Shown here: piece after piece, positions 8,946 to 17,135 of the stretch
How positions within the stretch are numbered: position 1 is the first letter of the stretch
Layout of the letters: each line of letters begins with the position of its first letter
DNA from: Pseudomonas sp. GM78
GTDB taxonomy: Bacteria; Pseudomonadota; Gammaproteobacteria; Pseudomonadales; Pseudomonadaceae
NCBI RefSeq assembly: GCF_000282475.1
Contig: NZ_AKJF01000137.1
Span: 1 to 57,542, forward strand
Direction of reading: 5' to 3'
DNA: 57,542 bases
The notes under the pieces: generated by a model
What the model was told of the DNA's origin: nothing
Databases searched by the model: none
What the model saw: the letters and a program-made list of their open reading frames with translations, nothing else
Translations under genes and position numbers: made by a program

Positions 8946-9737
8946 CTACAGCAGACGGCAAACCGCATCAATCACGTCCTGGGTTTTTTCCCTGTGCGGA
9001 ACGTGTTGGCAATCGCTGATGACAAGCATCTCGATCTCCCCTCGGGCCAGGTTGGCGTAACGCTGGGGATGCAACGTTGAGCCGAACTCATCTTCGGCGC
9101 CGTGGATAACCAGCATAGGGCACTGGATCGTCGCAAGATCCTTCTCGATGGTCCAGTCTGCGTAGGTGGGGGAAAGCCAGGTTTGAGTCCAGGCATTCAG
9201 GACCCATTGCGCCTTTTCACCGTGGTACTTGTGCAAACGCTCGATCTGCCCTGGCTGTTGAAACTGCTCTTTGGCGATTCGGATGCCGCCCAGTGTCCGC
9301 TCTTCAACAAAGGCTTGGGCAGACTCGGTGACCAGGGCCTGGCAGTGCTCGGAAAACAACGCGGCGCAGTGTGTGGCCATTGCACCGCCGACGCTATGGC
9401 CGAAGGCGATAAAGCGCTCGATGCCCAGGCTTGCGCGCACGAATGGGAAGTAACGCTGCGCTTCTTCACGAATGAAGTCGTTGGACCAATCGCCTGGATG
9501 AGGGTCTGAACGACCAAAGCCCAAGCGGTCATAAGCGACGACATTCCTGTTGGTTGCCTTCGCCAGCAGGGAAGGAAAGTCGCGCCATAGCTCCACGCAT
9601 CCCAGAGAGTCGTGGAACAAAACAATGGGGGCTGTTGGCTCGGCCACCCCGTGATTGCCCGGATACCAGCAGCGTGCGAACACCTGCCCATACGGCGTGT
9701 TGACCCAATGGTCTTCCTGGGTGATGCAAACCTGCAT
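8946..9737 (-). CDS. alpha/beta hydrolase
   Basis: A 263-residue single-domain alpha/beta-fold hydrolase. The nucleophile elbow is GHSVGG (Ser115), the acid is probably the Asp in HGAEDEFGS and the catalytic His is in CQHVPHREK near the C terminus; the oxyanion region is FHDSLGCVELW. ATG follows GAGG at a 7-base spacing. Upstream of the WS/DGAT gene and on the same strand, but with a 250-bp gap, so probably its own transcript. Substrate unknown; members of this group include esterases, haloperoxidase-like enzymes and C-C hydrolases. Confidence 0.85.
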   Translation of the reverse strand: MQVCITQEDHWVNTPYGQVFARCWYPGNHGVAEPTAPIVLFHDSLGCVELWRDFPSLLAKATNRNVVAYDRLGFGRSDPHPGDWSNDFIREEAQRYFPFVRASLGIERFIAFGHSVGGAMATHCAALFSEHCQALVTESAQAFVEERTLGGIRIAKEQFQQPGQIERLHKYHGEKAQWVLNAWTQTWLSPTYADWTIEKDLATIQCPMLVIHGAEDEFGSTLHPQRYANLARGEIEMLVISDCQHVPHREKTQDVIDAVCRLL

Positions 9738-9904
9738 TGATGATCCTCTTATCGCACAATCTTGCTGGCCGGGCTGTCATCGCTGGACCGGTGTGGGTGG
9801 TCATTTCGTAGGGAAGCAGCGCTTGCGGACGACGCAGGACTTTGACCCAAACGTCCTGAGATGACAAGACCAGGCATCGGGATCGCCTCGCCGAAAAAAG
9901 TGAG

Positions 9905-10522
9905 TTAACCCAGCATCTGCTCCCTGAGCAAAATGATTGCGATGATGATCATGGCCCCCCCGGAAAAACGGCTGACCCGGCGCGCCGCGGCTGGACGGGC
10001 CGTGAGCACAACCTGCGAGCCAAATCCCACCAGCAGGTAGATAACGCCACAACTGACGGTGTGGATGAGCCCCAGCGCAATCATCTGCAGGGGCACCGGC
10101 CAGGCAGCCGTCGCGTCAGTGAATTGAGGCAGCAGTGCCAGGAACAGCAGGAACACTTTTGGATTCAGCCCGCTTACGCATAGCCCCTTGATCGCCCAGC
10201 GCTTCCAGGAACTCGACGCCTGAATGCCATCAGCGTGCGGTGTAGCAGGGCGGGAAAGCATGTTAATGCCCAGCCACAGCAGATAACCCGCCCCTGCAAT
10301 GGTAAGCACCGATAAGGCAAAGGGGTGGTTGGTCACCAGCGTCCCGACGCCGGCGGCCACAATCACCGTGGCTAGCAAGTGGCCGGACAACAACCCGCCC
10401 ACGGCAGGGATGACGACCCGGCCCCTGAGCCCGGCGGAAATCGCATAGGCCCAATCGGCACCCGGTGTGATGACGAACAGGATAGATACCGCCCAGAAGG
10501 CAACGAAAACACTCAAGGTCAT
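9905..10522 (-). CDS. LysE-family amino acid exporter
   Basis: A 205-residue inner-membrane protein with six hydrophobic segments and the RhtB/LysE family signature TPGADWAYAISAGLRG near the N terminus. It would export an amino acid or derivative. I start at ATG 10522 (MTLSVFVAF), which gives the usual family length; the longer frame adds a charged, non-family 23-residue extension. It is divergent from an AsnC/Lrp-type regulator with a 147-bp shared control region, a common pairing in which the regulator senses the exported amino acid. Confidence 0.9.
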   Translation of the reverse strand: MTLSVFVAFWAVSILFVITPGADWAYAISAGLRGRVVIPAVGGLLSGHLLATVIVAAGVGTLVTNHPFALSVLTIAGAGYLLWLGINMLSRPATPHADGIQASSSWKRWAIKGLCVSGLNPKVFLLFLALLPQFTDATAAWPVPLQMIALGLIHTVSCGVIYLLVGFGSQVVLTARPAAARRVSRFSGGAMIIIAIILLREQMLG

Positions 10523-10634
10523 GGCGCGAGCCACTTGGGCTGCTGATGAAGGGCACTCTGCATCGTCTTGCTCCGGGAGATTTGGATGCAAGGAAGAATA
10601 ATGAAATCCTGTTAGAATTTACTTCCAAAGATTG

Positions 10635-10652
10635 TCGTGCAGATGCGCACGA
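10635..10652. promoter_or_regulatory. inverted repeat in exporter/AsnC control region
   Basis: TCGTGC-AGATGC-GCACGA is a perfect 6-6-6 palindrome 18 bp before the AsnC-type start codon. It is a candidate operator for that regulator, although it does not match the general Lrp consensus. Confidence 0.35.
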
Positions 10653-10669
10653 TTAGAAGGAATTTCCAG

Positions 10670-11122
10670 ATGGACAGGATTGATCGAAAGATTCTTTCTG
10701 AGCTGCAAAAGGATGGTCGACTTTCAGTCACCGAACTCGCCGAGCGCGTGGGGCTGAGTCTTTCCCCTTGTCATCGTCGAGTACGGGCACTGGAAGAGTC
10801 GGGGGTGTTGCTTGGCTATAGAGCGCAACTGGATCCTGGCGCATTGGGCCTGAATTTTTCCGCGATGGTATTCGCTACGTTGCGCGAGGGAGACAGGCGG
10901 GCTGTCGAGGCATTCGAGACGGCCCTGGTGGACATCCCACAGGTGGTCGATGCCCAGCGGTTGTTTGGCGAGCCGGACTACCTGCTGCACGTCATTACAC
11001 AAGACTTGCCGGCGTTTCAGCGCCTCTACGATGAGAGCCTTTCGACGTTGCCCAACGTCCAGCGCCTGACTTCAACGCTGGTGATGAAGCGGGTCGTGCA
11101 AGATAGACCGTTGCCTCTGTAG
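10670..11122 (+). CDS. Lrp/AsnC-family transcriptional regulator
   Basis: A 150-residue Lrp/AsnC regulator: N-terminal HTH (MDRIDRKILSELQKDGR, then SVTELAERVGLSLSPCHRRVR) and a C-terminal RAM/ligand-binding domain (GEPDYLLHV in the conserved place). Start ATG 10670 is preceded by AAGGAA; an upstream in-frame ATG adds eleven residues without family likeness. It faces the LysE exporter and is the likely regulator of that gene, with an amino acid as effector (inference from pairing). Confidence 0.92.
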   Translation: MDRIDRKILSELQKDGRLSVTELAERVGLSLSPCHRRVRALEESGVLLGYRAQLDPGALGLNFSAMVFATLREGDRRAVEAFETALVDIPQVVDAQRLFGEPDYLLHVITQDLPAFQRLYDESLSTLPNVQRLTSTLVMKRVVQDRPLPL

Positions 11123-11161
11123 CTTGAGGCGTGCAAAACCATGCATTAGAGCGGCACGCCG

Positions 11162-12103
11162 CTACAAACGCTTCAATGCGTAAGCACCCGCATTGAGCTG
11201 TGCAGTCAGAAACTCCAGGCACGCATTGATCTTCGCCGACCCCGATGCGCGAACGGTTGTCACTGCGGACACGTTGGCTGTCTGTCGATAGGAGGGGAGG
11301 ATACGCACCAGTTTCCCCTCTTCGATGCTGGGCGCAACGTCCCAGGTAGAGGCCATGATGATGCCGAATCCTTCATGCGACCACTCACGAACCACATCAC
11401 TGTGATTGGAGGCCATCGGCCCGGTCACCTTTACGCTTTCCATGCCACTTGGCCCTTCCAGGCGCCAGACGCCAAAGCTCTGGTCGCGACCCCGGAACAA
11501 CAGGCAATCGTGCAGCGCAAGCTCAGACAGCGTTGCGGGATGACCCCTGTCTTCCAGGTAGCCTGGCGCCGCACAGAGTATGCGATGGCTATCGGCGATC
11601 TTGTGCGCAATGAGGTTCTGCTCGTTGACCTCTCCGATGCGTATGTCGATGTCGAATTTCTCCGCGATCAGATCGGTGCGACGATCCACGAGTTCCAGCC
11701 AGACCTCCAGCTTCGGATAGCGCTTTCGCAGCAGCGCCAGGATCGGGGCGATATGGAATCTACCCAGGCGATGGCTGGTGCTGATCCTCAACGTGCCCCT
11801 GGGCTCGACCCGGTCGCCCAGCGAGGTTTCGAGCATGCCGTTGACGTTGTCCATGATGGTCTGGGCCCAGACCAGCATCACTTCGCCATCCGAGGTAATG
11901 GAAACACGGCGGGTTGTGCGATTGAACAGCTTGCATCCCAACGTCTCTTCCAGTGCGGCGATGCGCTTGCTGACGTGGGCCGGGGAGATACCCAGTTCGT
12001 TACCTGCGGCGATGAAGCTGGCGCGCTTGGCGATTGTCGAGAAGAGGAGCAAGTCCCGTAAAAAGGGATCATTGTTCACTAGGGGAGAATTCTGATTTTC
12101 CAT
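11162..12103 (-). CDS. LysR-family regulator of the shikimate/quinate cassette
   Basis: A 313-residue LysR regulator. HTH at about residues 15-75 (LLFSTIAKRASFIAAGNE, then GISPAHVSKRIAALEE) and a periplasmic-binding-like effector domain. It is divergent from the Gfo/Idh/MocA gene with 111 bp between the coding regions, so it probably controls the dehydrogenase, carrier and aroQ genes in response to shikimate, quinate or dehydroshikimate (inference). It is convergent with the AsnC-type gene. Confidence 0.9.
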   Translation of the reverse strand: MENQNSPLVNNDPFLRDLLLFSTIAKRASFIAAGNELGISPAHVSKRIAALEETLGCKLFNRTTRRVSITSDGEVMLVWAQTIMDNVNGMLETSLGDRVEPRGTLRISTSHRLGRFHIAPILALLRKRYPKLEVWLELVDRRTDLIAEKFDIDIRIGEVNEQNLIAHKIADSHRILCAAPGYLEDRGHPATLSELALHDCLLFRGRDQSFGVWRLEGPSGMESVKVTGPMASNHSDVVREWSHEGFGIIMASTWDVAPSIEEGKLVRILPSYRQTANVSAVTTVRASGSAKINACLEFLTAQLNAGAYALKRL

Positions 12104-12214
12104 ACTGGCGAATTATGGTCTTCAACGTTGATAGTAGGCTTGATCCTAGCAGATCGTGTCGCGGCTTCATCGCCCTGGCGCGAATACAAAAACAATGCTT
12201 GCGAAGATCAAACC

Positions 12215-13267
12215 ATGTCCAAAGTCAGAATTGCCGTCGCCGGCGCCGGGCTCATCGGTCGCCGTCATATCGAACTCGTGCAAGCCAACCCATCCTGCAC
12301 ACTCGCCGCCATCATCGATCCCATGCCGGTTTCAGCCGACTACCTGGCAACACTGGGCGTGGCGCAATACCCCGACTTGCAGACCTGTTTCGCCGCAGAA
12401 AAACCTGACGGCGTCATCCTCGCAACGCCCAATGCACTTCACGTCGAACAGTCATTGCAGTGTATCGATGCCGGAATCGCGGCACTGATCGAAAAACCCG
12501 TGGCCCACAGCGTCGATGAGGGCAAGCGATTGCTCGCTGTCGCCGACGCTGCAAATGCCAGGTTACTGGTAGGCCATCATCGCGCGCACAGCCCGATTCT
12601 CGCCAAGGCCCGGGAGTTGGTTCGAGAAGGTATGCTCGGCGATCTGGTGGCGGTGCAGGGGAGCGCGCTGTTCTACAAGCCGGACGACTATTTCGATGCC
12701 GCTGCCTGGCGACGCGAGGCGGGCGGTGGCCCCATCCTGATCAATATGATCCACGAGATCGGCAACCTGCGTTCGTTGTGCGGCGAGATTGTTGCCGTAC
12801 AGGCCATGCAGTCCAACGCGGCGCGTGGCTTCCCCGTCGAAGACACCGTGTGCATCGGCCTGCGGTTCGAGAACGGCGCCCTGGGCTCGTTCATGCTCTG
12901 CGACAGTGCGGGCAGTGCTCGCAGCTGGGAGCAGACTTCCCAGGAGAACGCCAGCTACCCCTCGTACGACGATGAAGACTGCTACGTGATTTGTGGCAAG
13001 GGCGGCTCGCTATCGGTGCCGACCATGCGCCTCAAGTACTACGCGCAGCCCGAAGACCGTTCATGGTGGAAACCTTTCCAGTCAGCCACGGCGCAAGTCA
13101 TTCGCCAGGATCCGCTGGAGCGCCAGCTTGAGCATTTCTGCAATGTCATCCGAGGTATTGAGGAACCGCTGGTTACGGTACGTGACGGCCTGCGGAACCT
13201 GATCATCACCGAGGCGATTGCCGAAGCGGCGCGCACCGGCAGCATTGTTCAAATCGACCCGACATGA
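12215..13267 (+). CDS. Gfo/Idh/MocA-family oxidoreductase
   Basis: A 350-residue NAD(P)-dependent dehydrogenase: N-terminal Rossmann fold (RIAVAGAGLIGRRHIEL), EKPVAHS with the conserved catalytic-site Lys at about residue 95, and a C-terminal alpha/beta substrate domain with NMIHEIGNLR. I start at ATG 12215 (MSKVRIAVAG). With the ShiA-like carrier and AroQ next to it, the likely substrate is a cyclitol acid of the shikimate/quinate group, perhaps oxidation of shikimate or quinate to a 3-dehydro compound. I recall a similar Gfo/Idh-AroQ pair in P. putida. The reaction has not been read from the sequence itself. Confidence 0.85.
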   Translation: MSKVRIAVAGAGLIGRRHIELVQANPSCTLAAIIDPMPVSADYLATLGVAQYPDLQTCFAAEKPDGVILATPNALHVEQSLQCIDAGIAALIEKPVAHSVDEGKRLLAVADAANARLLVGHHRAHSPILAKARELVREGMLGDLVAVQGSALFYKPDDYFDAAAWRREAGGGPILINMIHEIGNLRSLCGEIVAVQAMQSNAARGFPVEDTVCIGLRFENGALGSFMLCDSAGSARSWEQTSQENASYPSYDDEDCYVICGKGGSLSVPTMRLKYYAQPEDRSWWKPFQSATAQVIRQDPLERQLEHFCNVIRGIEEPLVTVRDGLRNLIITEAIAEAARTGSIVQIDPT

Positions 13268-13299
13268 ACATCAGGCAGGCCTGAACCCTGCCTGATGTT
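13267..13299. other. 13-bp perfect intercistronic hairpin
   Basis: AACATCAGGCAGG and CCTGCCTGATGTT form a perfect 13-bp stem with a 7-base loop directly after the dehydrogenase stop codon and 66 bp before the transporter start. No T-run follows on the plus strand, so it may stabilise or process the mRNA, or attenuate transcription into the transporter. Confidence 0.65.
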
Positions 13300-13365
13300 G
13301 TGTGCAAAAAGGGGCTGTTCGCGGCGCCCTGACCAACCAATAAAAACAATAACCGGAGGCATCCA

Positions 13366-14760
13366 ATGACAACGTCATTAGAGAGCGAACAGCATCGTTC
13401 GCGTCAGGCGAAGAAGGCAACGGCCAGCGGCTGGATTGGCTCGGCGCTGGAATACTACGATTTCTTCATTTACGCCCAGGCGGCCGCGCTTATCTTTCCG
13501 CAACTGTTTTTCCCTTCCACAGATCCGAAGATCGCCATCGTGGCTTCCATGGCCACCTATGGCGTGGGCTATATCGCACGTCCCGTCGGCGCGTTTTTTC
13601 TTGGGCATTGGGGCGATACCCGGGGGCGGAAAAACGTTCTCCTGCTGTGCATGTTCCTGATGGGGTTCGCCACCATGGCCGTGGGCCTGCTGCCGACATA
13701 TCAGCACATCGGTATCTGGGCGCCGATCCTGCTCGTGCTGTTAAGACTGGTTCAAGGGTTTGCCGTTGCCGGTGAAATCTCCGGTGCCAGTTCGATGATT
13801 CTCGAACACGCGCCGCAAGGACGACGAGGGTATTTCGGCAGCTTCACACTCCAGGGCGTGCAAGCCGGGCAAGTACTCGCCGCCGCCATTTTTCTTCCGC
13901 TGGCTTACTTCATGTCGAGTGAGGCATTCAGTACCTGGGGCTGGCGTATCCCGTTCCTCATGAGCGCCGGCGTCTTGATTGCAGGCTTCATCATCCGTCG
14001 TGAAGTGGAGGAGCCCCCGGCATTCGTGGCGCAAAACGACAAACAAACAGCTGTAGAGTCGCCCGTGGTTGCCGCCTTCAAACACAGTTGGCGCGGCATG
14101 CTGGTGGTGGTCGGTGTCTCGCTGATGAACGTGATCCCGGTCGTGACCACCGTTTTCGGTGCGGCCTATGCGGTGCAACCTGCCTATGGCATCGGCTTCG
14201 ACAAGAGCGTCTACCTGTGGATCCCGGTCGCGGGCAACCTGGTCGCGGTGTTGTGCATTCCTTTCGTCGGTAGCCTGTCCGACAAAATTGGCCGCCGTCC
14301 ATTGATCATGGCCAGTGCGTTGGGTTGCGGTTTGATGTCGTTCGCCTACCTGTATGCGATCAGCATCCACAGCCTGCCTTTGGCATTCGCGACTTCCCTG
14401 TTGATGTGGGGAATGGTTTACCAGGGCTACAACGCGGTCTTCCCGTCTTTCTTCCCCGAGCAGTTCGAAACCCGTTATCGCGTGTCGGCCATGGCCATCG
14501 CACAAAACTCCGGTCTGTTCATCACCGCCATGCTTCCGGCGCTGTTCGCATGGGTCGCCGGGCCGGGCACCGAAAACATCCCGTTGATCGTGGGCTCTAT
14601 CGCCTGCGTCTGTGCGCTGCTCGCAGCTATTGCCGCGTGGAGCGCGCCAGAGACCTCCCGAATTCCCATGGCCGACCTCGGCAAGCCAGATGCAAGGCCC
14701 ACGCAAGCCAATGAATACCATCAGGCACGGCTCACAGCGATTCGCGCCAGCAACCACTGA
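13366..14760 (+). CDS. MFS metabolite:H+ symporter, shikimate permease (ShiA)-like
   Basis: A 464-residue inner-membrane carrier of the MHS branch of the major facilitator superfamily with about 12 membrane helices. The opening ([20 protein letters not shown]) and the loop [14 protein letters not shown] are MHS hallmarks; the second-half copy of that loop is [11 protein letters not shown]. ShiA of E. coli is the closest functional prototype by context. ATG follows GGAGG. It lies between the dehydrogenase gene and aroQ, with 20 bp to aroQ, so uptake of shikimate/quinate-type acids for the cassette is inferred. Confidence 0.87.
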   Translation: MTTSLESEQHRSRQAKKATASGWIGSALEYYDFFIYAQAAALIFPQLFFPSTDPKIAIVASMATYGVGYIARPVGAFFLGHWGDTRGRKNVLLLCMFLMGFATMAVGLLPTYQHIGIWAPILLVLLRLVQGFAVAGEISGASSMILEHAPQGRRGYFGSFTLQGVQAGQVLAAAIFLPLAYFMSSEAFSTWGWRIPFLMSAGVLIAGFIIRREVEEPPAFVAQNDKQTAVESPVVAAFKHSWRGMLVVVGVSLMNVIPVVTTVFGAAYAVQPAYGIGFDKSVYLWIPVAGNLVAVLCIPFVGSLSDKIGRRPLIMASALGCGLMSFAYLYAISIHSLPLAFATSLLMWGMVYQGYNAVFPSFFPEQFETRYRVSAMAIAQNSGLFITAMLPALFAWVAGPGTENIPLIVGSIACVCALLAAIAAWSAPETSRIPMADLGKPDARPTQANEYHQARLTAIRASNH

Positions 14761-14780
14761 AACCACATCAAGGATTTGCA

Positions 14781-15227
14781 ATGAAGACGATTTTGATCCT
14801 CAACGGCCCTAACCTGAACATGCTGGGCCTCAGGGAACCGGCTGTATACGGGCATGAAACGCTGGCGGATGTGGAGCTGCGTTGCCGCGAAATCGGAGCT
14901 GATCTGGAATTGGCTATCGAGTTCCAGCAGACCAACCATGAAGGCCAAATGATTGACTGGATCCACCAGGCACGTGGGCGCGTCAGCGGCATCGTCATCA
15001 ATCCCGGGGCTTGGACGCACACTTCAGTTGCCATCCATGACGCCTTGATTGCCGCCGAGGTGCCGGTGATCGAGGTGCATATCTCCAACGTGCATCAGCG
15101 CGAATCGTTTCGTCATTTATCCTATGTGTCCAAGGCGGCAAAAGCCGTACTCGCAGGCTTTGGTACCCAGGGATATCGGTTGGCGGTCGAGCATTTCTCC
15201 TGGCTTATCAAGCTGGGCCAGGTTTGA
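14781..15227 (+). CDS. aroQ: type II 3-dehydroquinate dehydratase
   Basis: A 148-residue AroQ-type dehydroquinase, which interconverts 3-dehydroquinate and 3-dehydroshikimate. Motifs are clear: [17 protein letters not shown] with the catalytic Tyr in the lid loop, [17 protein letters not shown] for the substrate pocket, and [15 protein letters not shown] with the catalytic His. ATG follows AAGGA. Since it is in a LysR-regulated transport/dehydrogenase cassette, it is probably a catabolic copy rather than the housekeeping aroQ; a second copy elsewhere in the genome would be expected. Confidence 0.93.
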   Translation: MKTILILNGPNLNMLGLREPAVYGHETLADVELRCREIGADLELAIEFQQTNHEGQMIDWIHQARGRVSGIVINPGAWTHTSVAIHDALIAAEVPVIEVHISNVHQRESFRHLSYVSKAAKAVLAGFGTQGYRLAVEHFSWLIKLGQV

Positions 15228-15238
15228 TCCCGATCCGA

Positions 15239-16105
15239 TCAATGCTCATGGGCATGTGAGTGGAGGGTCAGCGCACCGGGTACCTTGGTGCGTTCGAGCC
15301 CCCCACGTTCCAGCCACCGCAGGGTTTGCTCATAGGCGCGCTGCAGCAAGGACTCGGTCTGGTCAAAGTTGAATACCGAGACATCCACAGGGCACAAGGG
15401 CGGGACGATGTGCAGGCTGGTGAGCGTGCGGAAGTGTTCGATGTCGCTCACCAGTTGGCGCATGCTCATCAGATTGACGGTGTGCAAGGCCAGGGCGACC
15501 AGGCCTCGGGGCGGTTGTGTCAGGGCGCAACTCACGCCGGTGGGGATGACCACGACGTTGGTGGCGCCCAGGGCGACGGCAGTCGAAATGGGTGTATTGC
15601 TGGCCACGCCGCCGTCTATCAGGAACCGGTCGGCGATTTGCACGCAGGGGAACACCAGCGGGATGGCCGCGCTGGCCAGTAGCGCCTGCTCGAGTTCGCC
15701 ACTGGACAGAACGGCCTCGGCACCACTGAGCAGGTCGGTGGTGACGATGTGCAGGGGTAGCGCTGCGTCCTCGATGCGATGAATGGGCAGTGCCTGACCG
15801 AGCAATCGGTGCAAGGCCGCCGGCTGCAACAGAAAGCCACGCCGTTTGATCAGTCCTCTACAGGTATCGAGCCAGGAGAGGGGAAAGATGTCGTTTTTAC
15901 ACAGCCTGCGCCAGAACCCGGCGAGAGCCTCGACACCATCGGAATCGGGCCGTGCGGCAAAGTAGGCCCCGTTGATGGCGCCTACCGAAGCGCCGACCAC
16001 CATGTCGAATCGGACATTGGCCTCGACCAGGGCCCGCAACATGCCCACCTGCACTGCACCCAGGCTGCCGCCGCCAGCGAATACGATTGCGGTCTTGTTG
16101 GCCAT
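15239..16105 (-). CDS. patatin-like phospholipase (RssA-like)
   Basis: A 288-residue patatin: oxyanion loop GGGSLGAVQVGML near the N terminus, nucleophile elbow GASVG (VVGASVGAING) and catalytic DGG (FLIDGGVASNTP). No signal peptide is seen, so it is probably cytosolic. I use ATG 16105 (MANKTAIV); a TTG start 21 bases upstream is possible but lacks a Shine-Dalgarno. The C terminus ends in a His-rich tail (LHSHAHEH). It is convergent with aroQ with only 11 bp between stops, so no functional link to the cassette is implied. Confidence 0.87.
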   Translation of the reverse strand: MANKTAIVFAGGGSLGAVQVGMLRALVEANVRFDMVVGASVGAINGAYFAARPDSDGVEALAGFWRRLCKNDIFPLSWLDTCRGLIKRRGFLLQPAALHRLLGQALPIHRIEDAALPLHIVTTDLLSGAEAVLSSGELEQALLASAAIPLVFPCVQIADRFLIDGGVASNTPISTAVALGATNVVVIPTGVSCALTQPPRGLVALALHTVNLMSMRQLVSDIEHFRTLTSLHIVPPLCPVDVSVFNFDQTESLLQRAYEQTLRWLERGGLERTKVPGALTLHSHAHEH

Positions 16106-16187
16106 GGTCGAAGTCTCGGGGCACAAATGTATCGAATGAGTGTAGCTGACGGGGCTGTGTTACCGGTCAGCCCGACTTTTGCCAGAC

Positions 16188-17135
16188 TCAGCTGAAACGA
16201 ATGTCCAGCGAGCGAAGATGGGTCTGCAACCCGGCATCCTGGATGGGGATCAAAAATGCTTGTTGATCCGACTCGTTGAAATGCGCGTGCCAGTAGCCCG
16301 GAGGGGTCACGAATGCCAACCCGGGTGCCCAGTCCACCCGAACAGGATTGCGTATCTGGCCGTCAGCCTCCAGTTCAGTCCCGACCAGTGAGTAGCAACC
16401 CGCTGGGCAGTCGATGATGAAATCCAGTGCAATGGACTGGTGCCGATGCGGCTTCTGGATCGAACCCGCAGGGAGAATGCCGTACATGGCCCAGAGCACG
16501 TGGGTCACGGTCCTGGTTTGCGGAAAATTACGATTACCCAGCAAGATGCTGATACGGCTACGATCTTGAGCGCGCGGGTCATTCGCCGCTTCACGCAGCT
16601 TCGCGTTGGCGGTCTGCGCCGGATACAAGGTTGGCGCGAACCGATCGATGCTGCCAGTGACACCCAGGTAACGCAGCAGGGGCTCGTCATGCACATAGTA
16701 GAGGCGAGCATCCTCAGTGGCACTGAAGCGGGCGCCCAGAAGACCTGGCAGCGCAATGAAGCAGCCTTTGGACCATTCAATGAGGTGTTCACCCTGAATC
16801 ACCTGGCCTGCGCCGGCAATCACATAAAAAACCTGTGAGGTCGCATTGGGCTGGAGTGCAAGGCTGTCACCCGCATTGAGACGGATGAAGTTTGCGCACA
16901 GGCCCGGCCCTGTTGCGGGGCCTTCACAGCCCAGGGCATCGCTCAGGTCCAGCGGTACGACCCGCGATGGCCCGCTGTCATAGAGTGTCGCCGCAAAGCT
17001 GTGGTATGGAATTCGGCTGATGAGGTTGGCGCTGATCGGGTTCGCCGCCTTGCTGTACTCGAAGTACTCGGCTTCCCGTTCGTTTGCCTGCATTGCGTCA
17101 GCTGCGTCGCGGTTGAGTGGGCTGTTCATGGTCAT
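16188..17135 (-). other. cupin module with possible internal start (alternative to fusion)
   Basis: If translation restarts at ATG 17135 (MTMNSPLNRD) or ATG 17129, a free 313-315-residue bicupin results, the normal size of gentisate 1,2-dioxygenase-like proteins. The ribosome site is weak (CCAGAG before 17135; GAGATG before 17129). Metal ligands sit in the C-terminal cupin, whereas gentisate dioxygenases carry theirs in the N-terminal one, so ring cleavage is not assured. Confidence 0.45.

Noticed and set aside
13741-14781. 346-codon open frame antisense to the shikimate carrier gene
   Set aside because: His/Asp-rich shadow translation with no domain; the sense strand encodes a clear MHS transporter.
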